A stretch of DNA of 64,000 nt from NCBI RefSeq assembly GCF_000093025.1, contig NC_014207.1:1736001-1800000 (forward strand). The letters run 5' to 3'. Both the position numbers and the translations under genes were made by a program. Positions 1 through 9,113 of this stretch are shown here, one piece after another (the first letter of the stretch is position 1; each line of letters begins with the position of its first letter). A model generated the notes under the pieces. That model had not been told where the DNA came from and did no database searches. It saw only the letters and a program-made list of their open reading frames with translations. The stretch is from Methylotenera versatilis 301. GTDB lineage: Bacteria; Pseudomonadota; Gammaproteobacteria; Burkholderiales; Methylophilaceae.

Positions 1-638
1 TCTAATTGTCTTGCTAAAAAGCCTAAATACAGTGCGGTGGTAGCCCAAGCTTGGTTATTCCACTTATGCATTGCTTTGTTGTAATGCGGCAAACCAAACT
101 CAAACACATCGGCAAAACCATTTGCATATTGCCAGGCAATGCGGTCTTTATCCTGTGCTGAAGCCATCATCTCTAGCAAGCTCACAATAGAGGGTTCGTG
201 AACATCGTTGACGTTAGAGTTACCTAACCCTCCTGGATTTGCCAACACAATCGCTTGCCCAGTTAAAGTAGCGTCTTCCACAGTCAACTGACTTAAAGTG
301 AAACCCAAACGCTGCTGCAAATTTTGATTTGCGCCTTCGGAAATCTGATTAACATGTAAAGCTGCATGAATCAAAGGCGCACAGAGTAAAATGATACCTA
401 AATTAGTATTCATCCCTACTGCCATTTGCGTGGCTTTTACTGATTGAAATATCCGCTCGCCCACACTTAAGTTGGCTTGGGCGATAACTGCTGCCGAAGC
501 ATCCGCGCTCTTGATAAAATCATGTATTCTCATACCATGACCATCGGCAAACACATGTACGTTACCTGGCTTTAATGCCTCTAGCTCAGCCATGCAGGCA
601 CTTCGATAGGCATGCGCTAATTTTGCTGAAGTCAACAT
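1..638 (-). CDS. CitG-like protein of the H4MPT cluster (C-terminus cut by window edge)
   Basis: The visible 212 residues resemble the triphosphoribosyl-dephospho-CoA synthase (CitG/MdcB) family: an N-terminal ELEALKPGNVH segment, a helical body with GMNTNLGIILL, and NPGGLGNSNVNDV. CitG-type enzymes join dephospho-CoA and ATP. In methylotrophs a homologue usually called Orf5 lies in the H4MPT gene cluster and is thought to act in H4MPT or methylofuran cofactor synthesis, with no settled reaction. The ATG at 638 overlaps the stop of the upstream RimK-like gene by 7 nt, indicating translational coupling in one operon. The frame is open to base 1, so the gene continues outside the window. Family call is firm; the cofactor role is inferred from context. 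Confidence 0.8.
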   Translation of the reverse strand, partial: MLTSAKLAHAYRSACMAELEALKPGNVHVFADGHGMRIHDFIKSADASAAVIAQANLSVGERIFQSVKATQMAVGMNTNLGIILLCAPLIHAALHVNQISEGANQNLQQRLGFTLSQLTVEDATLTGQAIVLANPGGLGNSNVNDVHEPSIVSLLEMMASAQDKDRIAWQYANGFADVFEFGLPHYNKAMHKWNNQAWATTALYLGFLARQL

Positions 639-1531
639 TGTGAAATCTCTAATTTACAGAAAAAATCATCGACTAATAATTGTGCAATATCAACCTTAGA
701 CACACTCTGCAAGCCTTTCCAGGCTGGTACACTATTGACTTCCAAGACATAATATTCACCCGAAATAGACTGAATAATATCAACACCACAATAATCAATG
801 TCAAGTGCTAAGGCGGCTTGTATAGCTAGCGTTGTCATCTCGTGATTGGCATCTAGCTGAACGCTTTCACAGCGACCACCTGCCGCAACGTTATTTACCC
901 AACTACTCCCTATGCGCCTCATGGCTGCGACCACTTTGCCATGAATAACAAATACGCGATAATCATGCGGCGCATCGCCAGTTTCAATGAATTGCTGAAA
1001 ATAATAGACGCCATCGACAAATTGCTGCATAGGCACTGGTAATGGTTCATTGGCTAATAGCTTGCGAACACCCAACCCTTGAGAACCAAACAAGGGTTTT
1101 AAGACTAAAGTTTGATTATTTTGATGGGCGATTTGACGAAAGCTTTCGACTTGCGCTTTGGACTCGCTGACCCAAGTTGCGGGTGTAGCCACACCATTTT
1201 TCTGCAACAAAAAGCTAGTCATCGCTTTATCTACGGTACGCTCAATAGCTTTGACATCGTTATAGATATTGACTTTGAGCATAGACAGCATGTGTAAAAC
1301 GTTTAAACGCGTAATCACTTGCTGCATGGTGCCGCCAGAAACACCGCGGACGAAAACCGCAGGTGGCAGAGTGTCGAAATTGGGGATTTGAATACTAGGC
1401 TGAGCGCCATTCAAATTGATGACACAGTCTTGCAACGAGACGTAAACTGCTTCTACATTATGTTTAGCAAAAGCTTCTTTTAAACGCGCGCCATGCCAGC
1501 CTGGGTCATCAGTAAAGATTGGGATTTTCAA
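632..1531 (-). CDS. RimK-like ATP-grasp ligase of the H4MPT cluster (Orf9-type)
   Basis: A 299-residue ATP-grasp protein of the RimK/glutamate-ligase group. KPLFGSQGLGV is the glycine-rich nucleotide-binding loop, DYRVFVIHGKVVAAMRR the central strands, and VLEVNSVPAWKGLQ near residues 265-280 carries the acidic and Asn metal ligands. RimK relatives add glutamate or other amino acids to a carboxylate; the archaeal relative MptN adds glutamate to tetrahydrosarcinapterin. A side-chain ligation on the bacterial H4MPT analogue is therefore plausible but is inference. It lies 20 nt downstream of mch and overlaps the CitG-like gene by 7 nt. Confidence 0.82.
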   Translation of the reverse strand: MKIPIFTDDPGWHGARLKEAFAKHNVEAVYVSLQDCVINLNGAQPSIQIPNFDTLPPAVFVRGVSGGTMQQVITRLNVLHMLSMLKVNIYNDVKAIERTVDKAMTSFLLQKNGVATPATWVSESKAQVESFRQIAHQNNQTLVLKPLFGSQGLGVRKLLANEPLPVPMQQFVDGVYYFQQFIETGDAPHDYRVFVIHGKVVAAMRRIGSSWVNNVAAGGRCESVQLDANHEMTTLAIQAALALDIDYCGVDIIQSISGEYYVLEVNSVPAWKGLQSVSKVDIAQLLVDDFFCKLEISQC

Positions 1532-1551
1532 AACAACTCACTACATAAAGA

Positions 1552-2535
1552 CTAATCTCCGAATGATAGCGCAATTAAGTCTGCGTTTAATTGACCACCT
1601 TCAAAAACTTTGCCTGTTTGTAGATTAGTCACTGTCACCTTAGCAGGGCTAAACAACATGGCATCAATTTTATAAAAATCCATATTGTAAAATTTAAAGA
1701 CTTGCGCAAAGGTTTTGCCATAGTCTTTAGATGAACTACTAGGTAAATTTAAGGCAAGCTCTGCAGCCGCAGCGTCTTCACAACGTACCTGCAAGCTTAC
1801 TTCACCGCCAAACAAAATCGCATCATTGGTGCGACCCATCGCCGTCATAAAGTCTTTAGACACAGGCGGTAAAACGGCTACACCTGAACCGCTGACAATA
1901 TTTTTTAGGGGAAAGTGAATAGTATGTGCTTTATGAAGTGCCACCTCTAAAACGCGACCAACGATTTGCACAACGCCAGCGATACTGGTGGTTGGTGTAA
2001 GAATAATCGTCAGATCCTCTGCTGAAACTTGTGTATCACGCACAATCTTATCAATGACTTCCATTGGCGGAATTTTGTCAGTTTCCAGCACGATGCAAGT
2101 GCTATCAGCGGAATCTTTATAGGCTAGCTCTTTAAACAAATCTTCACGCTGCGCCAATGCGCGTGCAGGGCCAGAACCTAATGAGAAGAACTTTTCATGG
2201 CTCAACGCCCAACCTGCGTATTGGCTTGCCAAACAGGCCAGTACTGGTTGATTTGATGTCACGGCAATCGCCTCAGTGAAACCAGCAAAGCGATTGTCTG
2301 CTTGCAAACTGACCTCACCTAGCCCGCCCATACAAATCTCTGCAATCAAGCGCCCCGCTTCAGCACAGCCTGCATGCTGAATCCCTGCATCGACAATCGT
2401 ACAGCCAGAGGCATGAATAGAAATGCCAAGTTGCAAAACATCAGCCTGCGCAAGCAATTGCGTGACAATAAGGTTAGCGCGCTGATTCACGCTGATTGAA
2501 TTAGCACTCACATCCATCGTATTATTTTGAGTCAT
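1552..2535 (-). CDS. mch: Methenyl-tetrahydromethanopterin cyclohydrolase
   Basis: This 327-residue protein matches the length of Mch. The enzyme reversibly hydrolyses methenyl-H4MPT to formyl-H4MPT in the cytoplasmic formaldehyde oxidation pathway. Recognisable family segments include HASGCTIVDAGIQ, SLGSGPARALAQ (residues about 120-130), CIVLETDKIPP, and GRTNDAILFGGEVSLQV. Its start overlaps the end of the ATP-grasp Orf7-like gene by 14 nt, and the RimK-like gene follows after 20 nt, so it is inside the cofactor/C1 operon with mtdB. No missing key segment was seen. Confidence 0.95.
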   Translation of the reverse strand: MTQNNTMDVSANSISVNQRANLIVTQLLAQADVLQLGISIHASGCTIVDAGIQHAGCAEAGRLIAEICMGGLGEVSLQADNRFAGFTEAIAVTSNQPVLACLASQYAGWALSHEKFFSLGSGPARALAQREDLFKELAYKDSADSTCIVLETDKIPPMEVIDKIVRDTQVSAEDLTIILTPTTSIAGVVQIVGRVLEVALHKAHTIHFPLKNIVSGSGVAVLPPVSKDFMTAMGRTNDAILFGGEVSLQVRCEDAAAAELALNLPSSSSKDYGKTFAQVFKFYNMDFYKIDAMLFSPAKVTVTNLQTGKVFEGGQLNADLIALSFGD

Positions 2536-3631
2536 GAAGCAGCTCCCTCTTTAATATTTTAGTTTTTTGTAATACTAATTGCTGTGCAGCAGAAGCATCT
2601 TGTGCTTCCGCAAACACGGTACAAATAGGTTCGTTCTCAGCAATTTTAATGCTTTCATTTTCAAAACTTGGTATATCTGCAACCCAATCTGGCCAACTAA
2701 AATCTACTGGGATATTAAGCACCTGATCCGCATATAAAATCAATTCTGCTTTAGATGTACTCATTTTGGCTAGGTCAAACTCGTTAGATACCTTTACAAA
2801 CTCACCACTAATAGCTCCTATGTGCAATTGCAGCAAATTTGGATAGAGGTTAAAAGTTGCACTCAAACGTGGGTTCAACTCTAATATCCACAACTTTTCA
2901 CCTTCAAGCACCGCATCAAGGCTATTAATACCTTTTAAACCCAACGCAGCGGTTAACTTTCCAGCCGCTTCAACAAATTGCTGCTGCACCTGTAGAGGCA
3001 ATACTACATTGCTAACTGCACCTGCAAAACGATACGGCATTTCAAGTGTAGGTGCGCAAAATTGTTGATTAAAACCTATGACTGTCGCTGCTTTCCCATC
3101 CGCTACAAACAACAACGAAACAGCCACACCTTCAATTTTTCGCTGAAAATAATCGCCGTCTTTGTACACTGAAGCTGGCTTTACATGGGCACCACCAGTG
3201 CTAAATAAACTTTTTGCCAGCCAATTATTGGCGTCATCTGGCACGTTCAACTGCACCTCGGGATGCACGATACTCAAATCATCTAGCAATCTAAAGAAGT
3301 CAAAACTTCTTGCTATTTGCAATGTTTCGGCTGAATTACCTAACACCCTTACACGCGTTGCAACCCATGTCAGCAAGGCAGGTTTTGTATCAAATAAGCT
3401 ACCATAAACAAAACAGCAATCGTCATCTATCTCTATTTGCGAAAACTGATGTTTAAAATCAACTTCATCAACTCCATTTTCGCCAAATTTAACCTTAAAG
3501 CATTGTTCAGCAAGCACTTGTGTGTCTACGTCAGCAAAAGCATCTAAAGTAATTACACGGAAAGCTTGCTCATACGCGGCTTGCACATACCCGCGCGCCG
3601 AAATCGCCGCGATAATAAGCTTTTCTTTCAC
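2522..3631 (-). CDS. ATP-grasp protein of the H4MPT cluster (Orf7-type)
   Basis: A 369-residue protein with an ATP-grasp core: the N-terminal half holds the preATP-type domain, STGGAHVKP (about residues 145-153) looks like the phosphate-binding loop, and WILELNPRLSATFNLYP (about residues 248-264) contains the E-x-N-P-R metal-binding motif of the fold. Orf7 homologues are standard members of H4MPT clusters in methylotrophs and probably ligate an amino acid during H4MPT or methylofuran synthesis; the archaeal MfnD ligase is a comparable enzyme. The substrate cannot be read from the sequence. It lies between mtdB (36 nt gap) and mch (14 nt overlap). Confidence 0.78.
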   Translation of the reverse strand: MKEKLIIAAISARGYVQAAYEQAFRVITLDAFADVDTQVLAEQCFKVKFGENGVDEVDFKHQFSQIEIDDDCCFVYGSLFDTKPALLTWVATRVRVLGNSAETLQIARSFDFFRLLDDLSIVHPEVQLNVPDDANNWLAKSLFSTGGAHVKPASVYKDGDYFQRKIEGVAVSLLFVADGKAATVIGFNQQFCAPTLEMPYRFAGAVSNVVLPLQVQQQFVEAAGKLTAALGLKGINSLDAVLEGEKLWILELNPRLSATFNLYPNLLQLHIGAISGEFVKVSNEFDLAKMSTSKAELILYADQVLNIPVDFSWPDWVADIPSFENESIKIAENEPICTVFAEAQDASAAQQLVLQKTKILKRELLHDSK

Positions 3632-3667
3632 GCTAATTATTTAGGCAGTTAATTATTTAGGGGCTAG

Positions 3668-4561
3668 TTATCCTAAACTACGCGCCATTTCAAATGCCGC
3701 CATAAACTCTAAATAGCAAGGTTTATCAGCTGCGAGCATTTGATTAAGCAAATTATGTTGTGTTGTGTATTTCAAATTACCAATCGCCAATGCGCCTATG
3801 CCTACAACTTGCGTCCCTTCAATCACCACACCATCTGCCATCACATCAACGCCTTCTGCACCTGTAGGAGCTACTGCATTGACATCAGCAATCACTTTTA
3901 AGGTTTTTGATTGCGCTATTTGCTGAATGGTGACAACACGAATGCCGGCTGCAGCTGCACACAACACTACGTCAGCAGTATTTACGATGGCTTGTTTTGC
4001 ATTTTCATTAGTGCCGTCGGCAAAACCGATTCTAGTACCATAACGCTGATTGTAACCATCCGCTTTTTCACGGACTTCATCTACTGTTTTGTGTCCGACT
4101 AGAATGGCTTCTGCGCCTAAATTCGCTGTAATAACCGCGACACATCCACCAACAGGGCCAGTTGCGCCAAATATGGCAACTCGCTTACCCGCTAAATCCG
4201 TATGAAAATGTTTTTTAAGTTGCAATTCCACCTTGGCAACCATCGCTGCTGCAGTAGTAAAAGCACCCGATGGGTCAGCAAATACCGAAATTTCGAATGG
4301 TGGAAACATGGCTTTTTCTGCTGCGCCTAGCATATCCATGGCTAAATCAATATCGCGTCCACCTATAAATATAGACTCGCGCTTAATACCTGATGGACTT
4401 CGTGAAAAAATAGCATCTTGCGTTAAACCAACCACCTCAGAAAGCGCGACGTTGGTGTAAGGGATAACTTGGTCAAATCCTGCATCTATAGCCATGTTCA
4501 CATCAAATGGACTGGCATTCTTAGCAGCAGTGATTAAATGTAAAATACTATCTTTTTCCAT
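3668..4561 (-). CDS. mtdB: NAD(P)-dependent methylene-tetrahydromethanopterin dehydrogenase
   Basis: MtdB oxidises methylene-H4MPT to methenyl-H4MPT in formaldehyde oxidation. The Rossmann loop GATGPVGGCVA (about residues 130-140) and the family signatures SPSGIKRESIFIGG and FADPSGAFTTAAAMVAK are present. I placed the start at the ATG at 4561 (297 residues, the usual MtdB length, beginning MEKDSILHLI). A start 29 codons further upstream would overlap the beta-RFAP synthase-like gene and give an atypical N-terminus. The 49-nt gap to the upstream gene contains a tandem TTTGGTGC repeat. The gene is followed by the Orf7 and mch genes, which catalyse or support the next step. Confidence 0.94.
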   Translation of the reverse strand: MEKDSILHLITAAKNASPFDVNMAIDAGFDQVIPYTNVALSEVVGLTQDAIFSRSPSGIKRESIFIGGRDIDLAMDMLGAAEKAMFPPFEISVFADPSGAFTTAAAMVAKVELQLKKHFHTDLAGKRVAIFGATGPVGGCVAVITANLGAEAILVGHKTVDEVREKADGYNQRYGTRIGFADGTNENAKQAIVNTADVVLCAAAAGIRVVTIQQIAQSKTLKVIADVNAVAPTGAEGVDVMADGVVIEGTQVVGIGALAIGNLKYTTQHNLLNQMLAADKPCYLEFMAAFEMARSLG

Positions 4562-4574
4562 GATCTCGGCTTCT

Positions 4575-4605
4575 CTAAAATTTGGTGCTCTAAAAAATTT
4601 GGTGC
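4575..4605. repeat. Tandem TTTGGTGC-containing repeat between mtdB and the beta-RFAP synthase gene
   Basis: CTAAAATTTGGTGCT (4575-4589) is followed directly by CTAAAAAATTTGGTGCA (4590-4606). On the coding strand each reads GCACCAAATTTT. The same decamer recurs at 5686-5695 upstream of the cluster. It may be a regulator-binding site or a chance duplication. Confidence 0.5.
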
Positions 4606-4610
4606 ATATA

Positions 4611-5591
4611 TTAAGCTGTGAGTATTTCAGAGCCATTATTGTTGGCACTACATATTTGCCATGTTAAGTTAGGTTCAGTAAATTTCATTTTGAGTTCTAG
4701 CATGGTTTTCTGCGCCAGTTCTTCATTTTCAAATACAGCAAATCCAGTTGGTCCCCATGAACTCTGCCCATAACAAGCCACACCCAATGTTTCCAAATGC
4801 TGCAAAACTGCACCAACATACTTGCTAGCATAACGCCCACCTTGGGCAGGCGCAAAATAATCTCCAACATGCATTTGCAACTCTCTAATACTATACCCAA
4901 ATGCCGTTAAATCTTTTTCCACCATTGCTGGCATCGCCTGCATCAACACACTGCGACATAAATGTGCTGCTAGATTTTCTGGAAAAATAGGTAATGTTTT
5001 AAATGCAGCCAACTCCTCTTCACCATGAATTCCTGGCTGATTATTATCTAGTATAAGCAATATTCGCCAATCTTCCGGAAAATCATAACGTGCAATTAAT
5101 GGGGGCGCTTTACTTGCATGCGAACTAGCCACATGAGAAACACGTCCCCCATCAATTAACAATCCACCTTGATCAAATGCAGCAATACCAATACCAGAGC
5201 GACCACCGCGACCTGTCAATTCAGCTATCTGCGCCGTATTTAAATTCAAACTATATAATTGACTGATCGCTGTACCAATCGTTAATGCAAACTGCGTACC
5301 AGAGCCCATACCTGCATGCTCTGGCATAGTTTGCTTGATAGCAAGGTTCACTGCGCCTGTAATATTGAGTTTAGCAATCAATAGACGTGCAATCTCTTCA
5401 GCACGATGACTTGCAAAACCACTAACACAAAGCTTTTCAGAGCGCATCGCTGATAGCTCAATGCTAGGGGCAGCTAAACTTAAGCCTATACTTCCAAATT
5501 TACGCCCTAAGCCACCATGCAAGTCAAAAAAACCCATGTGTAATCGAGCCGTGCTCTTAACAGTAATTTCAGTAAAATTGACTAGCGACAT
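4611..5591 (-). CDS. beta-ribofuranosylaminobenzene 5'-phosphate synthase-like (beta-RFAP synthase)
   Basis: A 326-residue GHMP-fold protein. beta-RFAP synthase joins 4-hydroxybenzoate or 4-aminobenzoate with PRPP in the first committed step of (tetrahydro)methanopterin synthesis. Visible family marks are TARLHMGFFDLHGGLGRKFG at the N-terminus, the GHMP glycine loop HAGMGSGTQFAL (about residues 91-102), GRGGRSGIGIAAFDQGG and QSSWGPTGFAVF near the C-terminus. It is Orf4 in the usual methylotroph naming. As the first gene of the minus-strand H4MPT group, it is divergent from ppsA across a 240-bp region holding two inverted repeats. Confidence 0.9.
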   Translation of the reverse strand: MSLVNFTEITVKSTARLHMGFFDLHGGLGRKFGSIGLSLAAPSIELSAMRSEKLCVSGFASHRAEEIARLLIAKLNITGAVNLAIKQTMPEHAGMGSGTQFALTIGTAISQLYSLNLNTAQIAELTGRGGRSGIGIAAFDQGGLLIDGGRVSHVASSHASKAPPLIARYDFPEDWRILLILDNNQPGIHGEEELAAFKTLPIFPENLAAHLCRSVLMQAMPAMVEKDLTAFGYSIRELQMHVGDYFAPAQGGRYASKYVGAVLQHLETLGVACYGQSSWGPTGFAVFENEELAQKTMLELKMKFTEPNLTWQICSANNNGSEILTA

Positions 5592-5685
5592 AACTTTTTC
5601 ATCAGTTCATTTTTCTTATTAATTCAGATGTTAGTGAAGGCTTCATGCATCATTAATGCCTATGTATTTTAGCTGACAGTCATGC

Positions 5686-5714
5686 AATTTGGTGCGTAAA
5701 GACAAGCACCAATT
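5686..5714. promoter_or_regulatory. Inverted repeat in the divergent mptG-like/ppsA region
   Basis: AATTTGGTGC (5686-5695) and GCACCAATT (5706-5714) face each other across 10 nt. The arm-to-arm centre spacing of about two helical turns fits a dimeric regulator site between the divergent H4MPT operon and ppsA. No regulator can be named. Confidence 0.4.
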
Positions 5715-5760
5715 AAACTTTTTAGCCTCAAGCGCTTATTTTCAGGTGACAGCGCTTCGT

Positions 5761-5786
5761 TATTTAGGCAAAATGTAACCTAAATA
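5761..5786. promoter_or_regulatory. Perfect 8-bp inverted repeat upstream of ppsA
   Basis: TATTTAGG (5761-5768) and CCTAAATA (5779-5786) are separated by 10 nt and lie 46 nt before the ppsA ATG. The position suits an operator or leader hairpin; it is not followed by a T-run, so it is not a terminator. Confidence 0.4.
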
Positions 5787-5831
5787 TTAAACCAAAATTA
5801 AATCTCCCGTTCGAACATCTAAGGAACTATC

Positions 5832-8204
5832 ATGTCAGTCCACGTTATTCCATTTGAAAATCTCAGAAATATAGACGTACCTTCAGTCGGCGGTAAAAAC
5901 GCTTCGTTAGGCGAGATGATTTCGCAGCTATCAGCAAAAGGCGTGCGCGTGCCAACTGGCTTTGCAACCACAGCAGATGCGTATCGTGAGTTTTTAGCGC
6001 AAAATGGTTTAGACGTTAAAATTAACGCAGCACTTGATGCTTTGAATGTGGATGACACACAAGCCCTTGCCATTTGCGGCAAACAAGTGCGTGACTGGAT
6101 TATGGCAGCGCCCTTCCCAGCCGCGTTAGACAAAGCAATCGCTGAAAACTATGAATTGCTCACAGCTAAATCTGGCAACGGCGCAACTTTCGCCGTGCGT
6201 TCATCTGCAACGGCAGAAGACTTACCGGACGCTTCATTTGCTGGTCAGCAAGAATCATTTTTAAACATCCAAGGTTTAGATAATATTCTGCACGCGATTA
6301 AAGAAGTGTTTGCTTCTTTATACAATGACCGCGCGATTTCATACCGCGTTCATAAAGGCTTTATTCATGCAGATGTAGCGCTATCAGCTGGTGTGCAGCA
6401 AATGGTGCGTAGTGATATTGGCTGTGCAGGCGTGATGTTCACGATTGACACTGAGTCAGGCTTTAAAGATGTTGTGTTTATCACTTCATCATATGGTTTA
6501 GGCGAAACTGTGGTGCAAGGTGCAGTGAACCCTGACGAGTTCTATGTGCACAAACCAACGCTAGCACTTGGCAAACCATCTATCGTGCGCCGCACGATGG
6601 GCTCTAAACTTATCAAAATGGTATTCTCAGATGCAACACGTGCAGGCAAAAGTACGCACACGATTGAGGTTGACTCTGCTGATAGCGATCGTTATTCATT
6701 ATCAAATGAAGATGTGCTTGAATTAGCACGTTACGCCATGACGATTGAAGCGCATTATGGCTGCCCAATGGATATTGAATGGGGCAAAAACGGCGTTGAT
6801 AACAAGCTATATATTCTGCAAGCGCGTCCTGAAACGGTGAAATCACAAGAGTCATTAAACAATGTGACTGAGACTTTCAAATTAAACAAACATAGCGAAA
6901 AACCATTAGTCGTTGGTCGCGCTGTGACGCAAAAAGTTGGCGTTGGTCCTGTACGTATTGTGCTAGATCCAGCAGATATGCACTTGGTACAACCAGGTGA
7001 TGTACTAGTTGCCGACATGACAGACCCTAACTGGGAGCCTGTGATGAAGCGCGCTAGTGCTTTGGTCACCAATCGTGGTGGCCGTACTTGCCATGCGGCG
7101 ATTATCGCTCGCGAACTTGGTATTCCAGCGATTGTAGGCTCTGTTAATGCAACTGATGTATTACGTGAAGGTGAAATCGTTACAGTTTCATGCGCTGAAG
7201 GTGAATCAGGTTTTGTATACCATGGTGCAATTGAATTTGATGTTAGCAGCCAAGCGACCGCATCACTTCCTCCAGCACCTTGCAAAATCATGATGAACGT
7301 TGGCAACCCAGACATGGCGTTTGGTTTTGCAAAAACACCAAATGACGGTGTAGGTTTAGCGCGTTTAGAGTTCGTGATTAACAATATGGTTGGCATACAC
7401 CCGAAAGCCATATTAAACGTTGATGCGATGCCACAAGCTATACAAAAAACAATTAAGAATCGCGCTCGCGGCTACGCTTCACCTAAACAATTCTACATTG
7501 ATAAAGTGGCTGAAGGCGTGGCAACTATTGCTGCAGCATTCTATCCAAAACCAGTGATTGTGCGTACTTCTGATTTCAAATCAAATGAGTATAAAAAATT
7601 GGTTGGTGGCGAGATTTACGAACCAGATGAAGAGAACCCAATGATTGGCTTCCGTGGCGCAGCGCGTTACATGGCAGAAGACTTTAAAGAGTGCTTCGCT
7701 ATGGAATGTACAGCCATGAAAAAAGTACGTGATGAAATGGGATTAACCAACGTTGAGCTAATGATCCCATTTGTACGTACGCTTGCTGAAGCCAAAGCCG
7801 TGACTGAAATCATGGCGGCGAATGGTCTTAAACGTGGTCAAAATGGCCTGCGTTTAATTATGATGTGCGAAATCCCATCAAATGCCATATTAGCTGAACA
7901 ATTCCTTCATTATTTTGACGGCTTCTCAATCGGCTCTAACGACCTTACCCAGCTTACATTGGGTATGGACCGTGACTCAGGCATTTTGGCTGACGGCTTT
8001 GACGAACGTAACGACGCAGTGAAAGAGCTCATCAAAATGGCGATACATACCTGCAACCGTCTAGGTAAATACGTAGGTATTTGCGGTCAAGGCCCATCTG
8101 ACCACCCTGACTTTGCGGAATGGTTAGTGGCTGAGGGCATCCAATCAATGTCATTAAACCCAGACACAGTGGTAAGCACTTGGCAAAGACTGACAAAAAA
8201 ATAA
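5832..8204 (+). CDS. ppsA: Phosphoenolpyruvate synthase (pyruvate, water dikinase)
   Basis: The 790-residue length matches PpsA, which makes PEP, AMP and phosphate from pyruvate and ATP in gluconeogenesis. The N-terminal ATP-binding domain contains [20 protein letters not shown] (about residues 119-138). The swivelling phosphohistidine domain has [18 protein letters not shown] (about residues 416-433), whose His is phosphorylated. The C-terminal PEP/pyruvate barrel has [16 protein letters not shown] and the terminal CGQGPSDHP segment. An AAGGA ribosome-binding site lies just before the ATG. The regulatory protein gene ppsR follows after 27 nt, a common pairing. Confidence 0.97.
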   Translation: MSVHVIPFENLRNIDVPSVGGKNASLGEMISQLSAKGVRVPTGFATTADAYREFLAQNGLDVKINAALDALNVDDTQALAICGKQVRDWIMAAPFPAALDKAIAENYELLTAKSGNGATFAVRSSATAEDLPDASFAGQQESFLNIQGLDNILHAIKEVFASLYNDRAISYRVHKGFIHADVALSAGVQQMVRSDIGCAGVMFTIDTESGFKDVVFITSSYGLGETVVQGAVNPDEFYVHKPTLALGKPSIVRRTMGSKLIKMVFSDATRAGKSTHTIEVDSADSDRYSLSNEDVLELARYAMTIEAHYGCPMDIEWGKNGVDNKLYILQARPETVKSQESLNNVTETFKLNKHSEKPLVVGRAVTQKVGVGPVRIVLDPADMHLVQPGDVLVADMTDPNWEPVMKRASALVTNRGGRTCHAAIIARELGIPAIVGSVNATDVLREGEIVTVSCAEGESGFVYHGAIEFDVSSQATASLPPAPCKIMMNVGNPDMAFGFAKTPNDGVGLARLEFVINNMVGIHPKAILNVDAMPQAIQKTIKNRARGYASPKQFYIDKVAEGVATIAAAFYPKPVIVRTSDFKSNEYKKLVGGEIYEPDEENPMIGFRGAARYMAEDFKECFAMECTAMKKVRDEMGLTNVELMIPFVRTLAEAKAVTEIMAANGLKRGQNGLRLIMMCEIPSNAILAEQFLHYFDGFSIGSNDLTQLTLGMDRDSGILADGFDERNDAVKELIKMAIHTCNRLGKYVGICGQGPSDHPDFAEWLVAEGIQSMSLNPDTVVSTWQRLTKK

Positions 8205-8231
8205 CTAGTTAAAACAAAAAAGGTTGCTGTA

Positions 8232-9038
8232 ATGCTAAAACGCACTGTATTTTTCATTTCAGATGGTACTGGTATTACAGCAGGCGCCTTGGGTAAGTTA
8301 CTGGAACATTTTCCAGGGACCAATTTTACCCAAGTGCGCTTACCTTTCTCTGATACCTTAGATAAAATCAAACAAGCGCAAGAAGATATTCTAAATGCGG
8401 CTGAAGAAGATGGCGGTCGCCCAGTGGTGATTATGTCTTTAGGTAACATAGAGTTACGCAATACCTTAAAGCAATCTAACGCTTACTTCATTGACCTGTT
8501 TAATACGTTTATCGACCCACTAGGCTTAGAGTTGGATCAGCAACCTCTGACAGGTGCGGGTATTGCACATAGTGTGATGGGTACCAAATACAATGACCGA
8601 ATGGAAGCTGTTAACTTCACACTGAACCATGATGACGGCATGACTAACTCTGGGTTAGAAGAGGCACAAGTCATACTAATCGGCGTGTCGCGTTGCGGCA
8701 AAACCCCTACTAGCGTTTACCTTGCAATGCAGTTTGGTATTAAAGCAGCTAACTACCCATTGATTCCAGAAGACTTTGAACGAGGTTCTTTGCCTGCTGT
8801 GCTGCATAAACATTTAGACAAGATATTTGGTCTCACCATTAAGCCAGAGCGCCTTCATGCGGTGCGCAATGAGCGCAGGTCTGGTAGTTTTTATGCATCA
8901 CTAGATAACTGCCGTAAAGAGATTGCGACAGCTGAAGATTTGATGCGGAGCGCTGGCATTACTTGGGCAGATTCAACCAGTCGCTCAGTTGAAGAGCTCT
9001 CCGCTATCATTATGGAAAAAACGCGTAAACACGTTTAA
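8232..9038 (+). CDS. ppsR: PEP synthase regulatory protein (bifunctional kinase/pyrophosphorylase, PSRP)
   Basis: A DUF299-family protein of 268 residues that inactivates PEP synthase by ADP-dependent threonine phosphorylation and reactivates it by Pi-dependent dephosphorylation. The P-loop-like GVSRCGKTPTSVYLA (about residues 151-165) is the family's nucleotide-binding signature, and the N-terminus FFISDGTGITAGALG is conserved. It is downstream of ppsA with an AAGG ribosome-binding site, so the target and its regulator are probably co-transcribed. A rho-independent terminator follows at about 9066-9092. Confidence 0.95.
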   Translation: MLKRTVFFISDGTGITAGALGKLLEHFPGTNFTQVRLPFSDTLDKIKQAQEDILNAAEEDGGRPVVIMSLGNIELRNTLKQSNAYFIDLFNTFIDPLGLELDQQPLTGAGIAHSVMGTKYNDRMEAVNFTLNHDDGMTNSGLEEAQVILIGVSRCGKTPTSVYLAMQFGIKAANYPLIPEDFERGSLPAVLHKHLDKIFGLTIKPERLHAVRNERRSGSFYASLDNCRKEIATAEDLMRSAGITWADSTSRSVEELSAIIMEKTRKHV

Positions 9039-9065
9039 AAAATCTGTTTCATAAAATTAGCTACA

Positions 9066-9092
9066 AAAAAAGGCGCTCAATGCGCCTTTTTT
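9066..9092. terminator. Bidirectional rho-independent terminator
   Basis: AAAAAAGGCGC (9066-9076), a 5-nt loop, then GCGCCTTTTTT (9082-9092). It lies between convergent ppsR and the glutathione peroxidase gene and has an A-run and a T-run, so it can serve both strands. Confidence 0.9.
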
Positions 9093-9113
9093 ATTGATCT
9101 TTCAAACTTGCGG

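Noticed and set aside
6755-7411. 218-residue open frame on the minus strand
   Set aside because: It lies entirely antisense to ppsA, whose protein is fully conserved; composition is that of a shadow frame.
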